NCBI GenBank assembly: GCA_037178675.1
Contig: JAYMGJ010000640.1
Location: 1-44,365, forward strand
From: Scleroderma bovista
Lineage: Eukaryota; Basidiomycota; Agaricomycetes; Boletales; Sclerodermataceae
Direction of reading: 5' to 3'
DNA length: 44,365 nucleotides
Below are positions 10,473-20,986 of the stretch, piece by piece. Below the pieces are notes generated by a model. It was not told where the DNA came from. It worked only from the letters and a program-made list of their open reading frames with translations, and searched no databases. The position numbers and the translations under genes are program-made. Position 1 is the stretch's first letter. Every line of letters begins with the position of its first letter.

Positions 10473-10559
10473 TTTACCAGCCCTAGTCAGTGCAGGTGCG
10501 GGTGTGGGTCAGGGCTCCAAAACCCACGGGTTCACCCATGCAGATCACTAATGAGTATG

Positions 10560-10830
10560 CAGTCACCAGAATTTGACAGGACTGCCAATTTGAATACGCT
10601 ACCTACTCAAAGGTTTTTGCACAGCTAATGGGTATGCAAGCTAAAATTGATGCTAATTCCAAGCATGCTGCTATGACTTGGGCACTCAGAGTTTCTTGGG
10701 CAATGACTGGAAGGTGAGTTCTCGCATTGACCTTTCATTTGATTTCTCTTATGTTTTATGCAGCGCTTTGTTTGATGGCGGCAATGTGGTGATTACCGGC
10801 AAGGAAGATTTCAATGTTGTGCTCAATTAG
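10560..10830 (+). pseudogene. Exon pair of an unidentified gene, with a 50 nt intron
   Basis: Removing a clean intron 10714-10763 (GTGAGT...TATGCAG) keeps one frame open from upstream of 10628 to TAG at 10828-10830. The product includes the words YSKVFAQLMGMQAK and ALFDGGNVVITGKED. The spliced frame and consensus splice sites argue for a real 3' end of a gene, truncated at its 5' side near the hAT-like element. The family is unknown. Confidence 0.4.
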
Positions 10831-11096
10831 ATTTTTTATAGTGCATACTTTTTGTTTGTGACATGATATGTGAAATGTTACACATGTTTCCCAATTCTGT
10901 GCAGTGAAATTTTGAGTCGTGTGAATGACTGTACAGCACCATATATACTAAGATGCACAGAACTACCACAGAGTATGACAGAATAAGTCTGTGTGTACAA
11001 GCTTGTCAGAGTCTGTAATAGTAGGAAACTTTCTGTGGGACCTGTGCCACTGTACAAGCCTGCGTAAGCTCTGTACAGAGGAGGGCTGGTTTGCTG
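10831..11096. other. Spacer without gene
   Basis: Several CTGTACAG and TGTACAAGC words recur (near 10930, 10994, 11052, 11073). No coding or transposon feature was recognised. Confidence 0.35.
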
Positions 11097-11505
11097 ATGT
11101 ATATTGTTGTTTATCAGATATATCTTATATCTGATCATTTCTCTAGGCTCAAATGCAGTCTGAGACATCTATCCACTCCTATCCATCACATTTTGAAAGC
11201 AGGAACCCTCCCCCTTGCTTCCCCTCTGTTCCATCACTGCTATTACACCCCTATTGTCAATCTATCATCACTCTTCAATCTCAGGACTCTTCCTAACCAC
11301 TGTGGTAGGCTGAAGAGGAGTCAATACCATCCCCAGTCGCATATATTCCCCATCAGAAGCCCTTCCCTTCCCTCCTGCACCTTGCCTGAAGGTGTGCAGC
11401 ACATCTCTCTGTGGAGATTAAATACCAGAACCACAGAGGAATACCACCACTCGCTTTTTGTTGTCATTTGGTGTTGGTTGTTGATTGTTCTGACCTCTTC
11501 CCTCA
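11097..11505 (+). repeat. Dispersed 0.4 kb repeat, copy near the minus-strand gene
   Basis: This segment closely matches 21121-21534, which is the last part of the second LTR-like repeat. The most diverged version is in copy 1 near 3063-3500 (minus). It starts with an inverted repeat, ATCAGATATA then TATATCTGAT, able to form a short hairpin, and ends CTTCCCTCA. Upstream of the hairpin the two plus copies share nothing, so this copy is either a 5'-truncated LTR or a separate small element. Confidence 0.65.
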
Positions 11506-12634
11506 CTTAGGCACACAATGTGCACGTTTGTGTGCAAACCTACAGTAGTATTCATCGTCTGGCAGCTGACTTTCTTCCTCATCAGAAGAATATTCAATTG
11601 TTGGAGTCAAACACGGTGGGGAGGGTAGAGGCTCATCAGGGTATATGTGTGGTTGCTGGGTGACAATTCTTGTTGAGACTCCACCTGATGAATAGTGGCT
11701 CTGCGATCTAGATAGTGAACCAGTAGCTGGTAATGACCCCTTCTGTGAGCCAGGGGCCATGATAGCAGATGTGTTGTGAGACATTGGAATAGAACCACTC
11801 CGAGAACTTGGTAAGGTGGATCCCCCGCAAGAGTTTGGAGCAGTGGACCCCCCCATGAGAGTTTGGAGCAGTGGACCCCCTGCAAGAACTTGGGGTGATG
11901 GATCCCCTGTGAAAGCTTGGGGCAGGAGATATTCCACAGGTAATAGATCCTCCATGAAACATAGGAGCATCACGAGAAACGGTAATAATAGGTACTTTAT
12001 GAGACAAGGGAGCGACTGAGACATGAGATGACAGTGCTGTACCTCTATCCAAAGATGCTGGGAAGGTATTACCATTGGGTCCATGTTGCTTTTCCGGGTC
12101 TGAAGGATGAAAGCCATACTGAGAACCTTGAATAGCCATTTGATATGCCGGTGGAGGTGCGCTGTCAAAGCCTGCAGGTGCCTGTGAAGCTCTACTGTCA
12201 GTACTTGGATCCAAAACATTGCAAAATGTTACATACCAGCTCCTGCTCTGATTGACCATTGCTATCTGGTACACAAGTAGTAGACATCTTGATGTGGGGC
12301 TTCGGCTTCACTGGGGCCATGGGATTCACTGGTTTGTTAGTGGTAGCTCTTTTGAGCTGAGAAGCATGAAATTTGGAAATGGTTGTCTGCTCAGTCTGGA
12401 TGTGTTCAATCACCTGAAGCTGAGAAAGTTGCCTCCTGTTCCCTTTATTTGCCCTGGAAGAGTGGCGCACATTCTGTGTACTGCTGCCACCTGTAAAAAA
12501 ACAAACAAGGTGAACCAGTCATGAACACTCCCAATGATGTACTCACAAGAGCTAGGATCACTATCCACTGTCCTTGGTTTCTTATGAGAATCAAGGCCAG
12601 CTGCTTCTAGGAAGGTGCTGTCAGACTGGGTTGT
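11503..12634 (-). pseudogene. 5'-truncated three-exon gene with a G7 frameshift
   Basis: Minus-strand exons: from 12634 or beyond to 12547, 12490-12237, and 12181-11503. The introns are 12546-12491 (GTGAGT...TTACAG, 56 nt) and 12236-12182 (GTATGT...TTCACAG, 55 nt). The product is basic then Ser/Pro-rich, with a repeat of the form GGSTAPNS, and a C-terminus containing EYSSDEEESQLPDDEYY. Exon 3 is 679 nt. One base too many, in the run of seven G (plus strand C 11848-11854), breaks the repeat frame; without it the exon is 226 codons to TGA at 11503. The 5' end is lost at the gypsy LTR (12635). Function unknown; predicted largely disordered. Confidence 0.55.
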
Positions 12635-13449
12635 TGTAACAGACCAACTTTTTGTCTTATCTAATCTGCAATTAGATAGCATCTTATCTTAGTGTACAGC
12701 CGTATCTTATCTACCTAGTCTAGCCTCATGCCTCATGCTGTACATGCTGCCTCCCTTGATGTCATTCTGCATAGCCTTAGCTCCACTATGACATCACTAG
12801 CATAGCATTGCACAGTACATAGCCTTGTGGATAGCCTTGCATAGCCCTCGTGTAGAGTAGTATATATACAGTGCAATCCAGCACCCAGAAGCTCCCCATT
12901 CAAGCTCATCTTGGGTTTCTTGCTCTAGATACTCATGCCCTGCTTCCCTCAGAGTCTTGCGTGTTAGGGTCCTTGGTTCTTTTGCCTAGGGGCATCTCAC
13001 CTGAGCTTGAATCTAACCATCTCACTTTGCTCTATCATGTGCTGTTCCCCAGCCTTATAAAGGGAAACTATACCCGGACTCCAGGGTTAAGGAGCTTCAT
13101 CATACCTTGCGTTTTGTACACAGCCAGCCTTTAGCGCTGTTCCCATAGTGCTTCGGCATTGAGAGTTTTTAGCACTGCTTCCTTTACGTACTGTACACCA
13201 GCCCAGGGTCATGCCTGGTGTCTGAAGGTCGGCACCCATTCAAGAGTGGTTCGCAGCCACAAGGCGATTGAGACATAGTTACCTCATAGTTCCTGTGTCC
13301 ATGCAGAGGTAGACCTGTGATCTGCAGCCACTAGCTGTTTATATTCTGCATAGCTGTGCCACTGCCCTGACCCGGTGAGAGCGACAGGCAAACAGAGTTT
13401 TACGCTTAGTTTAGTGGAACACCTGTGGGGATCTAGTCCCAGTATAACA
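12635..13449 (+). mobile_element. Probable 5' LTR of the gypsy element
   Basis: The candidate limits are TGTAACAG at 12635 and TATAACA at 13449, giving the TG...CA form. A TATA-like GTATATATAC lies at about 12861-12870. The position, just upstream of the gag region of the gypsy element, fits a 5' LTR. No second copy exists in the window because the 3' end of the element is gone, so the limits cannot be confirmed here. A diverged relative of its promoter part is at 9400-9600. A canonical tRNA primer site was not recognised; Tf1-type elements can self-prime. Confidence 0.45.
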
Positions 13450-14935
13450 GTACCCCTATGTTAGCAATTAGCCATTACTTACCAGTTACGTCACTGAAAA
13501 GACAACAATGTGTTTGGGTGGCTTACAGATGAGTCACCAGGGACTTCTATGTCTGGCAAGACTCCAAGGGACTACCAGATTCAGTCACCCATGACCACTC
13601 TCGTGCTTAGTAAGAAGTACAAGCCTACATACAGAGAGTTCAGTATCTTGGCGATAGAGACAGGATCTACACTTGGTGATCATCTATGGCCCCCGCCCTG
13701 TCACCACTGTTGAGACACAAACAAGGGAGTCGGCAATTGAGGAAGAATACCAGTTCACCCACGCCGTTGCCGCCTACAGTCGCCTTACCAGCCACTTCAA
13801 AATCCAAGTCCTCCTTGGCCTCCACCGTTCCCTTCCTGTCCTGCCCCTGCCAGACCTCCCTCTCGCTCGCCGCCGCACATTCCGGTCCTCCTGGCTCCAA
13901 CTGGTTCAAAAAAGACCCACCCCTTATTCCCGCCTCCATCCATACTAGTCTGACATGGCAGACCTCAACATCCTCTAAGCCCATATTGCAGCCCTTGCAG
14001 CTGCACAGCCTCAGCCTGCACTGCCGTCGAGGAAGAAGGTGGTCGCAGATCCCGGGAGTTATGATGGCTCCCTGCAGAAGTTTCATGAGTGGTGGTCCAA
14101 GATCAAGGTCTGGATCCAGATTTCCATGGAGGGTGCAATGGATGCACAGGTCACTGTGGCAGTCCTATCAAGGCTCACTGGCCCAAAGGCTGGTTGGTGG
14201 GCTCAGGTCCGTCTGGACAGCTGCATGGCAGCAGCGCACACCCTTGCCAACGCCCCACCTGTACCAGCAGGGCAACCCCCACACCCGCCAGCCTGGCCCG
14301 CTTGGGATGACTTTGCCAAGGAAATAGAAAGGTTCTTTCTCCCGGGCAATAATGCCAAGTGGGCACATGCCCAGCTTCTCCACCTTCAGCAGGGCCCTAG
14401 GCAACAGATCAACAACTTCTTAGCACAGTTCAAAGCGCTTAAAAATCAAAGCGGCTGTGTCAATCAGTATGCTAGGGACCTGCTCAAAAGAGCGCTCCAG
14501 AGGAAACTACTGGAGCAAATTTATCTTCAGAATATGAATCGGGACACTTACATCCAGCTTGGAGCTTCAGCTTGAGAAATGGGGAGAGCCCAAGAGCTTT
14601 TTCTCATTAACACCCAAAGCCAAGGATCGGCCCACTATTACCAGGGCCAAAAATTATTTGTCTTCAACCACATCAGGGAATGGTACCCCTATGGATATAG
14701 GTGCCGTCGAGACAAACCAGCAAAGGGGTAAAGGGCCCCAATGCTACAATTGCCAATTATTTGGCCACATTGCACGTGAGTGCACAAAGCCGCACCGCCC
14801 TTGTCGTGGGCAACAACAAGCACGGGCAGCAAGCCCAGCCGGAGGATGACCGGCTAAATGCAGTGCGAGGAATGATGTTTGCAGAAATGCAGGCATTCTT
14901 CCGCGATTTAAAAGATTAGAGAGTGAGGACACGTC
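13450..14935 (+). pseudogene. gag: Gypsy gag region, several frame breaks
   Basis: Gag-like translation runs in pieces. A candidate start MADLNIL at 13955 hits TAA at 13976-13978. The frame then continues through SYDGSLQKFHEWWSK and FFLPGNNAKWAHAQLLHLQQ to a stop at 14573. A shifted frame from 14559 carries PMDIGAVE and the CCHC knuckle CYNCQLFGHIAREC (14742-14783). A third frame ends RDLKD at 14919. Order and motifs match Gag of Tf1/sushi-like gypsy elements. At least two frameshifts and one nonsense codon break it. An upstream 67-codon frame (13510-13713) may be leader or chance. Gag would form the particle that houses reverse transcription. Confidence 0.7.
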
Positions 14936-15082
14936 GGGCATCCTCGCTCTCGAGTCTTCTTTGGACTTAGCAGTACATATTTTGGACTACAGACTGTCTT
15001 GCGCTACCACTCCTGTTGTACAGGAAATATTTAAATATCACATTGCTTTGTTACGTAGTAAAATTGTAAAACCTATAAAAAA

Positions 15083-15756
15083 GTGTCTTCTGTAGTCTCT
15101 CCTGTCTCTGTTTCTCCTTCTCGCTACTCTGTGTTGTCCGTCGGTACTATGGACTGTGATACAGACTGTACTGTACCTTCTAAGGGGGTCCCTGCAAAGG
15201 GCTCAGCGCCAGAAGTAAAATCGAGCGTGCTTAATTCCCAATCGAATAAAAATATTCTTTCTCCTCTTTGGCATCTAAGGAACCGGAAAGTCCCGCCAGC
15301 AACTTGGAAGTTTCTATGGACTTATGAAGGTCCTTCACAATGGAACATGAAGTGACGGTACTGGTCCGCATCCACGGGCCCCTTAATACTATTGAAGTAG
15401 ATGCCCTGCTAGACAGTGGCGCTACTGGTTGCTTTGTTGACAAGAGCTGGGCTCTTGATCAGCGGTTGCAGTTATCTAAGCTGGTGAAACCCGTCCCTGT
15501 GCTTAACGTAGATGGCACTAGGAACCAGGAGGGTGACATCACGCATTATGTATTGCTCACCATTGGTATTGGGAAACACGCTGAAAAGCTGTGGTGTGCT
15601 GTCACTTGCCTTGGAAAGGTACCGCTTATCCTTGGCCACACTTGGCTTCAGAAGCATAATCCCGATATAGATTGGGTAACCGGCAAAGTTAATTTAACTC
15701 GGTGTCCTCCAGAGTGCAAGTCACTTTTGGAAACACGCTTTGCTAAGTTATTATGA
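15083..15756 (+). pseudogene. Gypsy protease region of Pol, ends at an in-frame TGA
   Basis: The frame from 15340 encodes a retropepsin-like aspartic protease: LLDSGATG near residue 27 holds the catalytic Asp-Ser-Gly, followed by LILGHTWLQKHNPDIDW, the usual flap-end and linker pattern. A partly overlapping frame at 15083-15355 (MSSVVSPVSVS...) probably holds the Pol N-terminus; it would need a frame change near 15345. The stop TGA at 15754-15756 is in the same frame as RT downstream (15910 minus 15340 is divisible by three), so one nonsense codon, readily explained as CGA to TGA, separates protease from RT. The protease would cut the element's polyprotein. Confidence 0.75.
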
Positions 15757-18468
15757 GAGAACAAATCTCAGGAAACTTGGGTTCAAGCTTTAAAGGCGCA
15801 TGAATCGAAGGTCACTATTGATGAGTCGACCCTAGAAGAAGCCCAGAAGCAAGTACCTAAGGAGTACTGGGAGTTCTTAGACGTATTTAGTAAGAAGTCG
15901 TCAGAGTGCATGCCGCTAAGGAAACCTTGGGATCATGGAATTGATCTAAAAGAAGACTTCCCGCCCAAAAAGGGAAGACTTATCCCGCTCTCTGTTGATG
16001 AACAAAAAGAAGTCGAATCCTTCCTAGATGACCAGCTTGCAAAAGGATATATTCGGCCTTCTATTAGTCAGCAGACGTCACCGGTCTTCTTTATCCCGAA
16101 AAAGGACGGTAAAAAGCGCATGGTACAGGATTACCGCTATGTAAACGACTGGACAATCAAAAATAATTATCCGCTGCCGCTTATCTCTCAGCTTGTTGAC
16201 AAGCTCAAGGGTTGTAAGCTCTTCACGAAGATGGACCTTCGTTGGGGTTACAACAATGTAAGGATTCACGAAGGCGATGAATGGAAGGCTGCGTTTGTAA
16301 CGCATAAAGGGGCTTTTGAGCCGTTAGTTATGTATTTCGGTCTCTGTAATTCACCCGCGACATTCCAGAAAATGATGAACGAGATATTCCACGATATGTC
16401 AGATGTCTGCGTGGTGTATATAGATGACTTAATGATATTTACGAATATGGACGATCAGGAGAAGCATGATAGAATCATGCTGGAAGTTTTGAAACGGTTA
16501 CATGATAATGATCTTTACGTTAAACCGGAGAAGTGTCGCTTCAGAGTCACCGAAGTCGACTTCCTCGGAATGATTGTTTCACGTGACGGGATCAAAATGG
16601 ACCCTGAAAAGGTTAACGCTATTTTGAAGTGGCCAGAACTGACGAATGTCAAGCAGGTTCGTGCGTTTTTAGGCCTTGGCAACTTCTATAGACGGTTTAT
16701 TAAAGACTATGCAATCATGGCTCGGCCCATGACGGACCTTACCTGTAAAGACACTGTATTTAACTTCGGAGAAAAGGAACGCACTGCGTTTGAGGCTTTG
16801 AAAGCCGCTTTTACTTGTGCTCCGGTACTTCAGTACCCCGACCAGGACCGCGAATTCCGCCTGGAAACAGACACGTCTGAGTTCGCCGTCGGGGGAGTGA
16901 TATCCGTAAAGTGCGAAGACGGCGAATTCAGACCCGTCGCGTACATGTCGCATTCGATGACGCCTCCCGAACGAAACTATCCTATTCACGACAAAGAGAT
17001 GCTGGCCATCATAAAGGCAACTGAGGCCTGGCGCCATTATCTCAAGGCCACTCCTTACGCCTTTGAGATCTATACGGACCACCATAACTTAACGTACTTT
17101 ACAAAGTCGCAGAATCTATCTAAGCGCCAAGCGCGCTGGCAAATGTGGATGACGCGCTTTAACTACTCGTTAATTTATAAAAAGGGAACCCAGATGCACG
17201 TTGCAGATCCACTTAGCAGGCGATCGGACCATTACGTATCCAGTTCCGAGGATAACAAGGACCAGGTCCTGTTAAATCCGGTATCTATTAAACTGATTGA
17301 CGTCACGGATCAGTCTTACGAGGAGCGACAGTCGCTCATTACGAACTTTCATGACACTCCTGTTGCTGGGAATAAAGGAGTAAAGGCCACTTATAATGCG
17401 CTCAGGAAGCACTACTCTTGGAAAGGAATGAAGGAACAGATTCAGACTTATGTTAAGCACTGTCAAAAGTGCCAGCAGTCTAAAGTTTCGAATCAAAAAA
17501 CTTCTGGAAGCCTTATTCCTCTTCCGACTCCTAGTGGCCCATGGCTTGACGTCACTATGGACTTTACCGAGATGCTGGAATCCCTCGGTTATAATTATAT
17601 CTTAGTAGTTGTCGATCGGTTCTCCAAAGAAGTCGTGTTTGTGCCTTGCACTAAAGAGGAAACCGCATTGTCAACCGCTGAGTTATTTAGAGACCATGTG
17701 TGGTGTCAACATGGACTCCCTACTGCTGTAATATCAGACCGCGGATCGGTCTTTGCAAGCAACTTCCTGGGGGAGTTGTACAGGCTTTTAGGCATAAAGC
17801 GGAAGATGTCCACTGCCTTCCACCCTCAAACCGACGGTCAGACGGAGCGGTTGAACCGCGAGATTAATCAGTATCTCCGGACCTATGTAAGTGATCGTCA
17901 GAACGAATGGGCTAAATGGATCAAAATTGCCCAGTTCGTTTGGAACAACACGGTCTCGGAGGTAACCACTGATTCTCCGTTTGGAATTACCCGGAGTTAT
18001 TCCCCTAGGATGGGTGTAGAACCGGTGGAAACAGTAGCCCCAGCGGCTAAGGACTTCGCTGCCGTATTTAATAAAGTCGTTGAGTCTTCTGAGAAGGCTA
18101 AACGTAATATGAAGCTTCAGGCGGATAAGCACAGAAATCCCGCCCCGGACTATGTTGTGGGCCAGCAAGTCTGGCTCTCCACGGACAACCTTCGTATGCT
18201 AAATCGCGCCTCTAGGAAGCTTACAGAGAAATGGATTGGCCCCTATGAGGTCACTCGCGTCACCCCGAATGCGGTAGAGCTTAAGCTCCCGAAAACTCTT
18301 CGGATTCACCCGGTTGTGAATGTGTCACGAGTCAAGCCTTATTTAGGTCCTCTTCCCGGACAACCAGTGTCCCGGCCCGGCCCGGTTCATGTCTCTGAAG
18401 AACGCGATGAGGAGTACGAAGTGGACTATATAGTAGCTTCGCGTATTTATAAAAGACAGCCTTGTTAG
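15757..18468 (+). pseudogene. pol: Gypsy RT, RNase H and integrase (chromovirus type)
   Basis: Open from the TGA at 15754 to TAG at 18466; counting from ATG 15910 there are 852 residues. RT: TKMDL Asp109, FGLCNSPATFQ, and catalytic YIDD at 170-173. RNase H: LETDTS Asp321, DKEML Glu363, YTDHHNL Asp390, then VADPLSRR. Integrase: zinc-binding region with His481, Cys518 and Cys521, but Asn488 (AGNKG) where a second His (AGHPG) is usual. The catalytic triad is Asp551, Asp610 and Glu646. A GPY-type module (KWIGPYEVTRV) follows. A chromodomain begins at EEYEVDYIVASRIYK and is cut off after that point by the junction with an inverted copia fragment. RT and integrase would copy and insert the element. 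Apart from the lost end, the His to Asn change and the upstream stop, this stretch looks little decayed. Confidence 0.92.
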
Positions 18469-19240
18469 GGCTGCAGAATAATGCATCGTCAACATAGATG
18501 ATACCAATGACGATGTTGGTGCCTTTCTTCTTATAGAAGAAGATGCCTGCTTCAGACTTAAGGCGCTCAAACCCGAGCTCTTTGAGAGACTCATCGAGTG
18601 TGCACCACCAAGCTAGGCTGGCCTGTTTGAGGCCATAGAGGGCATGCCAGAGGCGGAGCACTTTGCGCTCTTGCCTGGGAACTGCAAACCCTTTGGGTTG
18701 TTCCATATAGATCTCTTCGTCGAGCTTGCCATACAAGTAGGTGCTCCAAACATTGAGTCCAGTGATATACCAGTTTTCAAGTGTGGCAAGCGCAAGCATG
18801 AGGCGCACTGTTTCAAAGCACACGACTGGTGAGAAGATCTGGTCGAAATCTAATCCCTCGACCTGGGAGAAGCCTTTTGCTACTAAGCAGGCTTTCTTGC
18901 GGCCATCCGACTTTACATTGAAGACCCATCAATTCTTTATGACCTTCCAGTCTTGGGGACGGTCAACTAGCTCAAAGACCTTGCACTTTCGCAGCACGTC
19001 GAGCTCTTCTTGGCAAGCAAGTCGCCAGAGTTTCTGCTCAGCTTGGGGTAAGTGAGCGATGTCCTTGTAGGACCAGTTGCGGACGCTCTCATATTGAGGC
19101 TTGTGGGTTTCGAGGGCTTTGCCCATCAGGTATCGGACTAGGTTTGCTCCCCCTTCCTCGCACATCTTTTGCACATCTTCCTCACTGGGCGTTGCAGAGG
19201 TGTCAGGGAAACCACCAGGAACATGGTCTGGTGTGTCCGG
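18456..19240 (-). pseudogene. Ty1/copia RT fragment
   Basis: Minus-strand frames encode the start of a copia reverse transcriptase: CQEELDVLRKCKVFELVDRP, then after a stop WVFNVKSDGRKKA, LVAKGFSQVEG, IFSPVV, LYGKLDEEIYMEQPKGF, LYGLKQASLAWW and catalytic YVDDALF. The TGA at 18929-18931 sits between KN and WVFN where the family has Arg. Three other Arg positions read Cys (KKACL, VVCFE, WWCTL). All fit C to T at CpG. The piece lacks gag, protease, integrase and RNase H. It ends just past the YVDD motif at the gypsy junction (about 18456-18470) and begins beside the LTR-like repeat at 19241. Confidence 0.88.
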
Positions 19241-19749
19241 TGTCACGCACCAAAGGTGTTTGGTACTGTGAACATGGAGAAAGTTAGCCAATGAATCAAT
19301 GCAAAGAATGCACACCCAAGATCTGTTGAAAGATTGCCCCGACTTGAGGGATAGAGACAGTACTTGCTATCTCTCTCATGCAAAGTCAAGACTATCCTTA
19401 TGTGAAGGATGAGTACAAGCTCGTCGTAGCCATCTATCGCACAAGAATGACTATCCTGGTGCAAGAAATGACTGCCAACGTCTAGCAGTCACCACTCGCG
19501 CAAGGACCAGCCAAGAAGCAGAAGAATTCAAAGAAGATGACTGTTTTTGGTATGAGAAAGGAATGCAAGCAACTGCAGTCCAACTCCCATACCAGAGCAA
19601 CCAAAGAAGAAGAAGGAACAATAGAGCAACGAAGGAGAAAGAGAAGAAATGAATTTTAGCACCCAAATGTCAAAATTAGGCACCCAGTGCCGGCATTCTG
19701 ATTTTGTGAATAGCTCCGCCGTTTCTGAAGCTATCAAGCACGTGACTAT

Positions 19750-20229
19750 ATGGTCAGAAAGCCTAGACCGTGGTCTATCTGCCTGTCAAGTTCCGACGTA
19801 AATCTGTTCATTTCCCACGGAGATATTTCACCCGCAATCCAGACCTCCACTTTATTGCTCACTATGGAGTCTGCATTTTCTCTGGAACGTTTCTCCGCTA
19901 TTGCAGCAGACCTCAACTACGTCCTGCTCTTGGGACAGCCTCTCCCAGAGCTCCTGTGCACTGTCTGGCACATATCTTCCCAGCCTGCTCCCTCAGTCCC
20001 GCATCGCGCACGTACTTTGGTCACCTCAAGTCTATTGTTAGACTTGAAGATTCATACCTGGTTGTCTCTGTGTCTCCTGAGTCCTCTGCATATGGTCCTT
20101 TTGTCCCAGAGTCCTGTCACATCCATCTCCCGCTATCATTCATCTCGCTTCCCTGGACACGTCGAATCTGCTACTTGCGATTCTCTTCCCTGCTATCCCG
20201 CAGCAAACACAAATGAAACAGTGCTCTAG
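19750..20229 (+). CDS. Conserved frame inside the LTR-like repeat (copy 2)
   Basis: A 159-codon frame sharing its first 80 or so residues with the frame at 4296-4730 (words WSICLSSS, FSAIAADL, LLLGQPLPEL). The second half is out of frame relative to copy 1. It may be a captured or element-encoded small protein, or just an open stretch of LTR. No domain was recognised. Confidence 0.3.
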   Translation: MVRKPRPWSICLSSSDVNLFISHGDISPAIQTSTLLLTMESAFSLERFSAIAADLNYVLLLGQPLPELLCTVWHISSQPAPSVPHRARTLVTSSLLLDLKIHTWLSLCLLSPLHMVLLSQSPVTSISRYHSSRFPGHVESATCDSLPCYPAANTNETVL

Positions 20230-20978
20230 AACCCTTCTTAGGAACCCCTACAGAGTACAGAACCTTCTCCCTACTGCTCTAGAGAAGACTGTACTTGGGG
20301 AGCACCAATTTTCGCATTTTTGCCCTACAGAAGCTCAACCCAAGGGATTTGTGACACTCTGTGACCAGCTGTGGCTCTACTTGTCATTCCAGGCCCCCTG
20401 ACACTGCTCCTTTGGTCGGATCAATTCTTCTATTATCCCCCAGCCACTCCCATCAGTGGCACTGCTTCAGAAGCTCATTTCCAGATCTAAAGTTCAATAA
20501 ATCATAGGTTGTGCTTCCCTTCTTTCTGAGTCACACAGAGTCACTCTGGCTCACTCTGACTCACTCTGCTGCGCATTATTCATCCCCTCTTGGCATTACT
20601 AATCCCCATTACTCCCCTTATCAATCACTTACCAATCATCCTTCAAATCATGCTTATATGCTGCTTATCAATTCATGACTCATGCCCCTATGATTCATGT
20701 GCATTATGTCATCGCATATGCTCATTTAGCTTCGATCTACTCATCCCATGCTTTCCCCCCCTCTCTTTTGGGCCCCATGCAATGATTTTTCCATGTTCTT
20801 GGTTATACACCCCTTTTTACCTATGTTTTTGCTCTTTCTTTTGGCTCAGCAGCTTGTTTAGGCTCTCCCCATCGATTACTCAGCCTGATTACACTGCTTA
20901 CTGATTGCTTACCAATTGCTTACCAATCTCTTACCAAGCACTTTGTCATTTGTGCTTACTGGGCCACAGCCCCTCCTG

Positions 20979-20986
20979 TATATAAA
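20979..20986 (+). promoter_or_regulatory. TATA-like box of the LTR-like repeat
   Basis: TATATAAA about 45 bp upstream of an AATAAA polyadenylation-like signal (21028-21033). The inverted copy has TATTTAAA at the matching place near 3620-3630. Confidence 0.45.

Larger units (their letters stand above)
8370..10486. mobile_element. Decayed hAT-like DNA transposon
   Basis: The left end reads CTAGGGGTGGTCAAGTTTGG and the right end, on the opposite strand, CTAGGGCTGGTAAAGTTCAG. They match at most positions and fit the TAGGG(G/C)TGG start common in hAT elements. Both ends are followed by arrays of GGTTCA/TTCAG words, the sort of subterminal repeat hAT transposases bind. Flanking 8-mers (ACAGAGGA and TCAGTGCA) agree at 5 of 8 bases, a possible worn target-site duplication. 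Inside are an ORF with possible introns (9576-10190) and LTR-like sequence (about 8640-9600), so it seems to carry nested insertions. No intact transposase catalytic region was found. Confidence 0.5.

Noticed and set aside
13686..14327. 213-codon plus frame as a gene
   Set aside because: It overlaps the gypsy gag in another phase. The gag frame carries the family motifs; this one is a shadow rich in Ser, Pro and Leu.
14559..14930. Programmed ribosomal frameshifting in the gypsy gag
   Set aside because: There are at least two shifts plus an early TAA, and no slippery heptamer with a following structure was seen. Decay is simpler.
16669..17085. Minus-strand frames inside gypsy Pol as antisense genes
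   Set aside because: They lie wholly within the well-supported RT-RNase H coding region and have no features of their own.
18332..18470. Continuation of the copia fragment frame into the gypsy 3' end
   Set aside because: Past the SPNKA motif the minus frame loses copia content, while the plus strand encodes the gypsy integrase tail. The overlap is a shadow.
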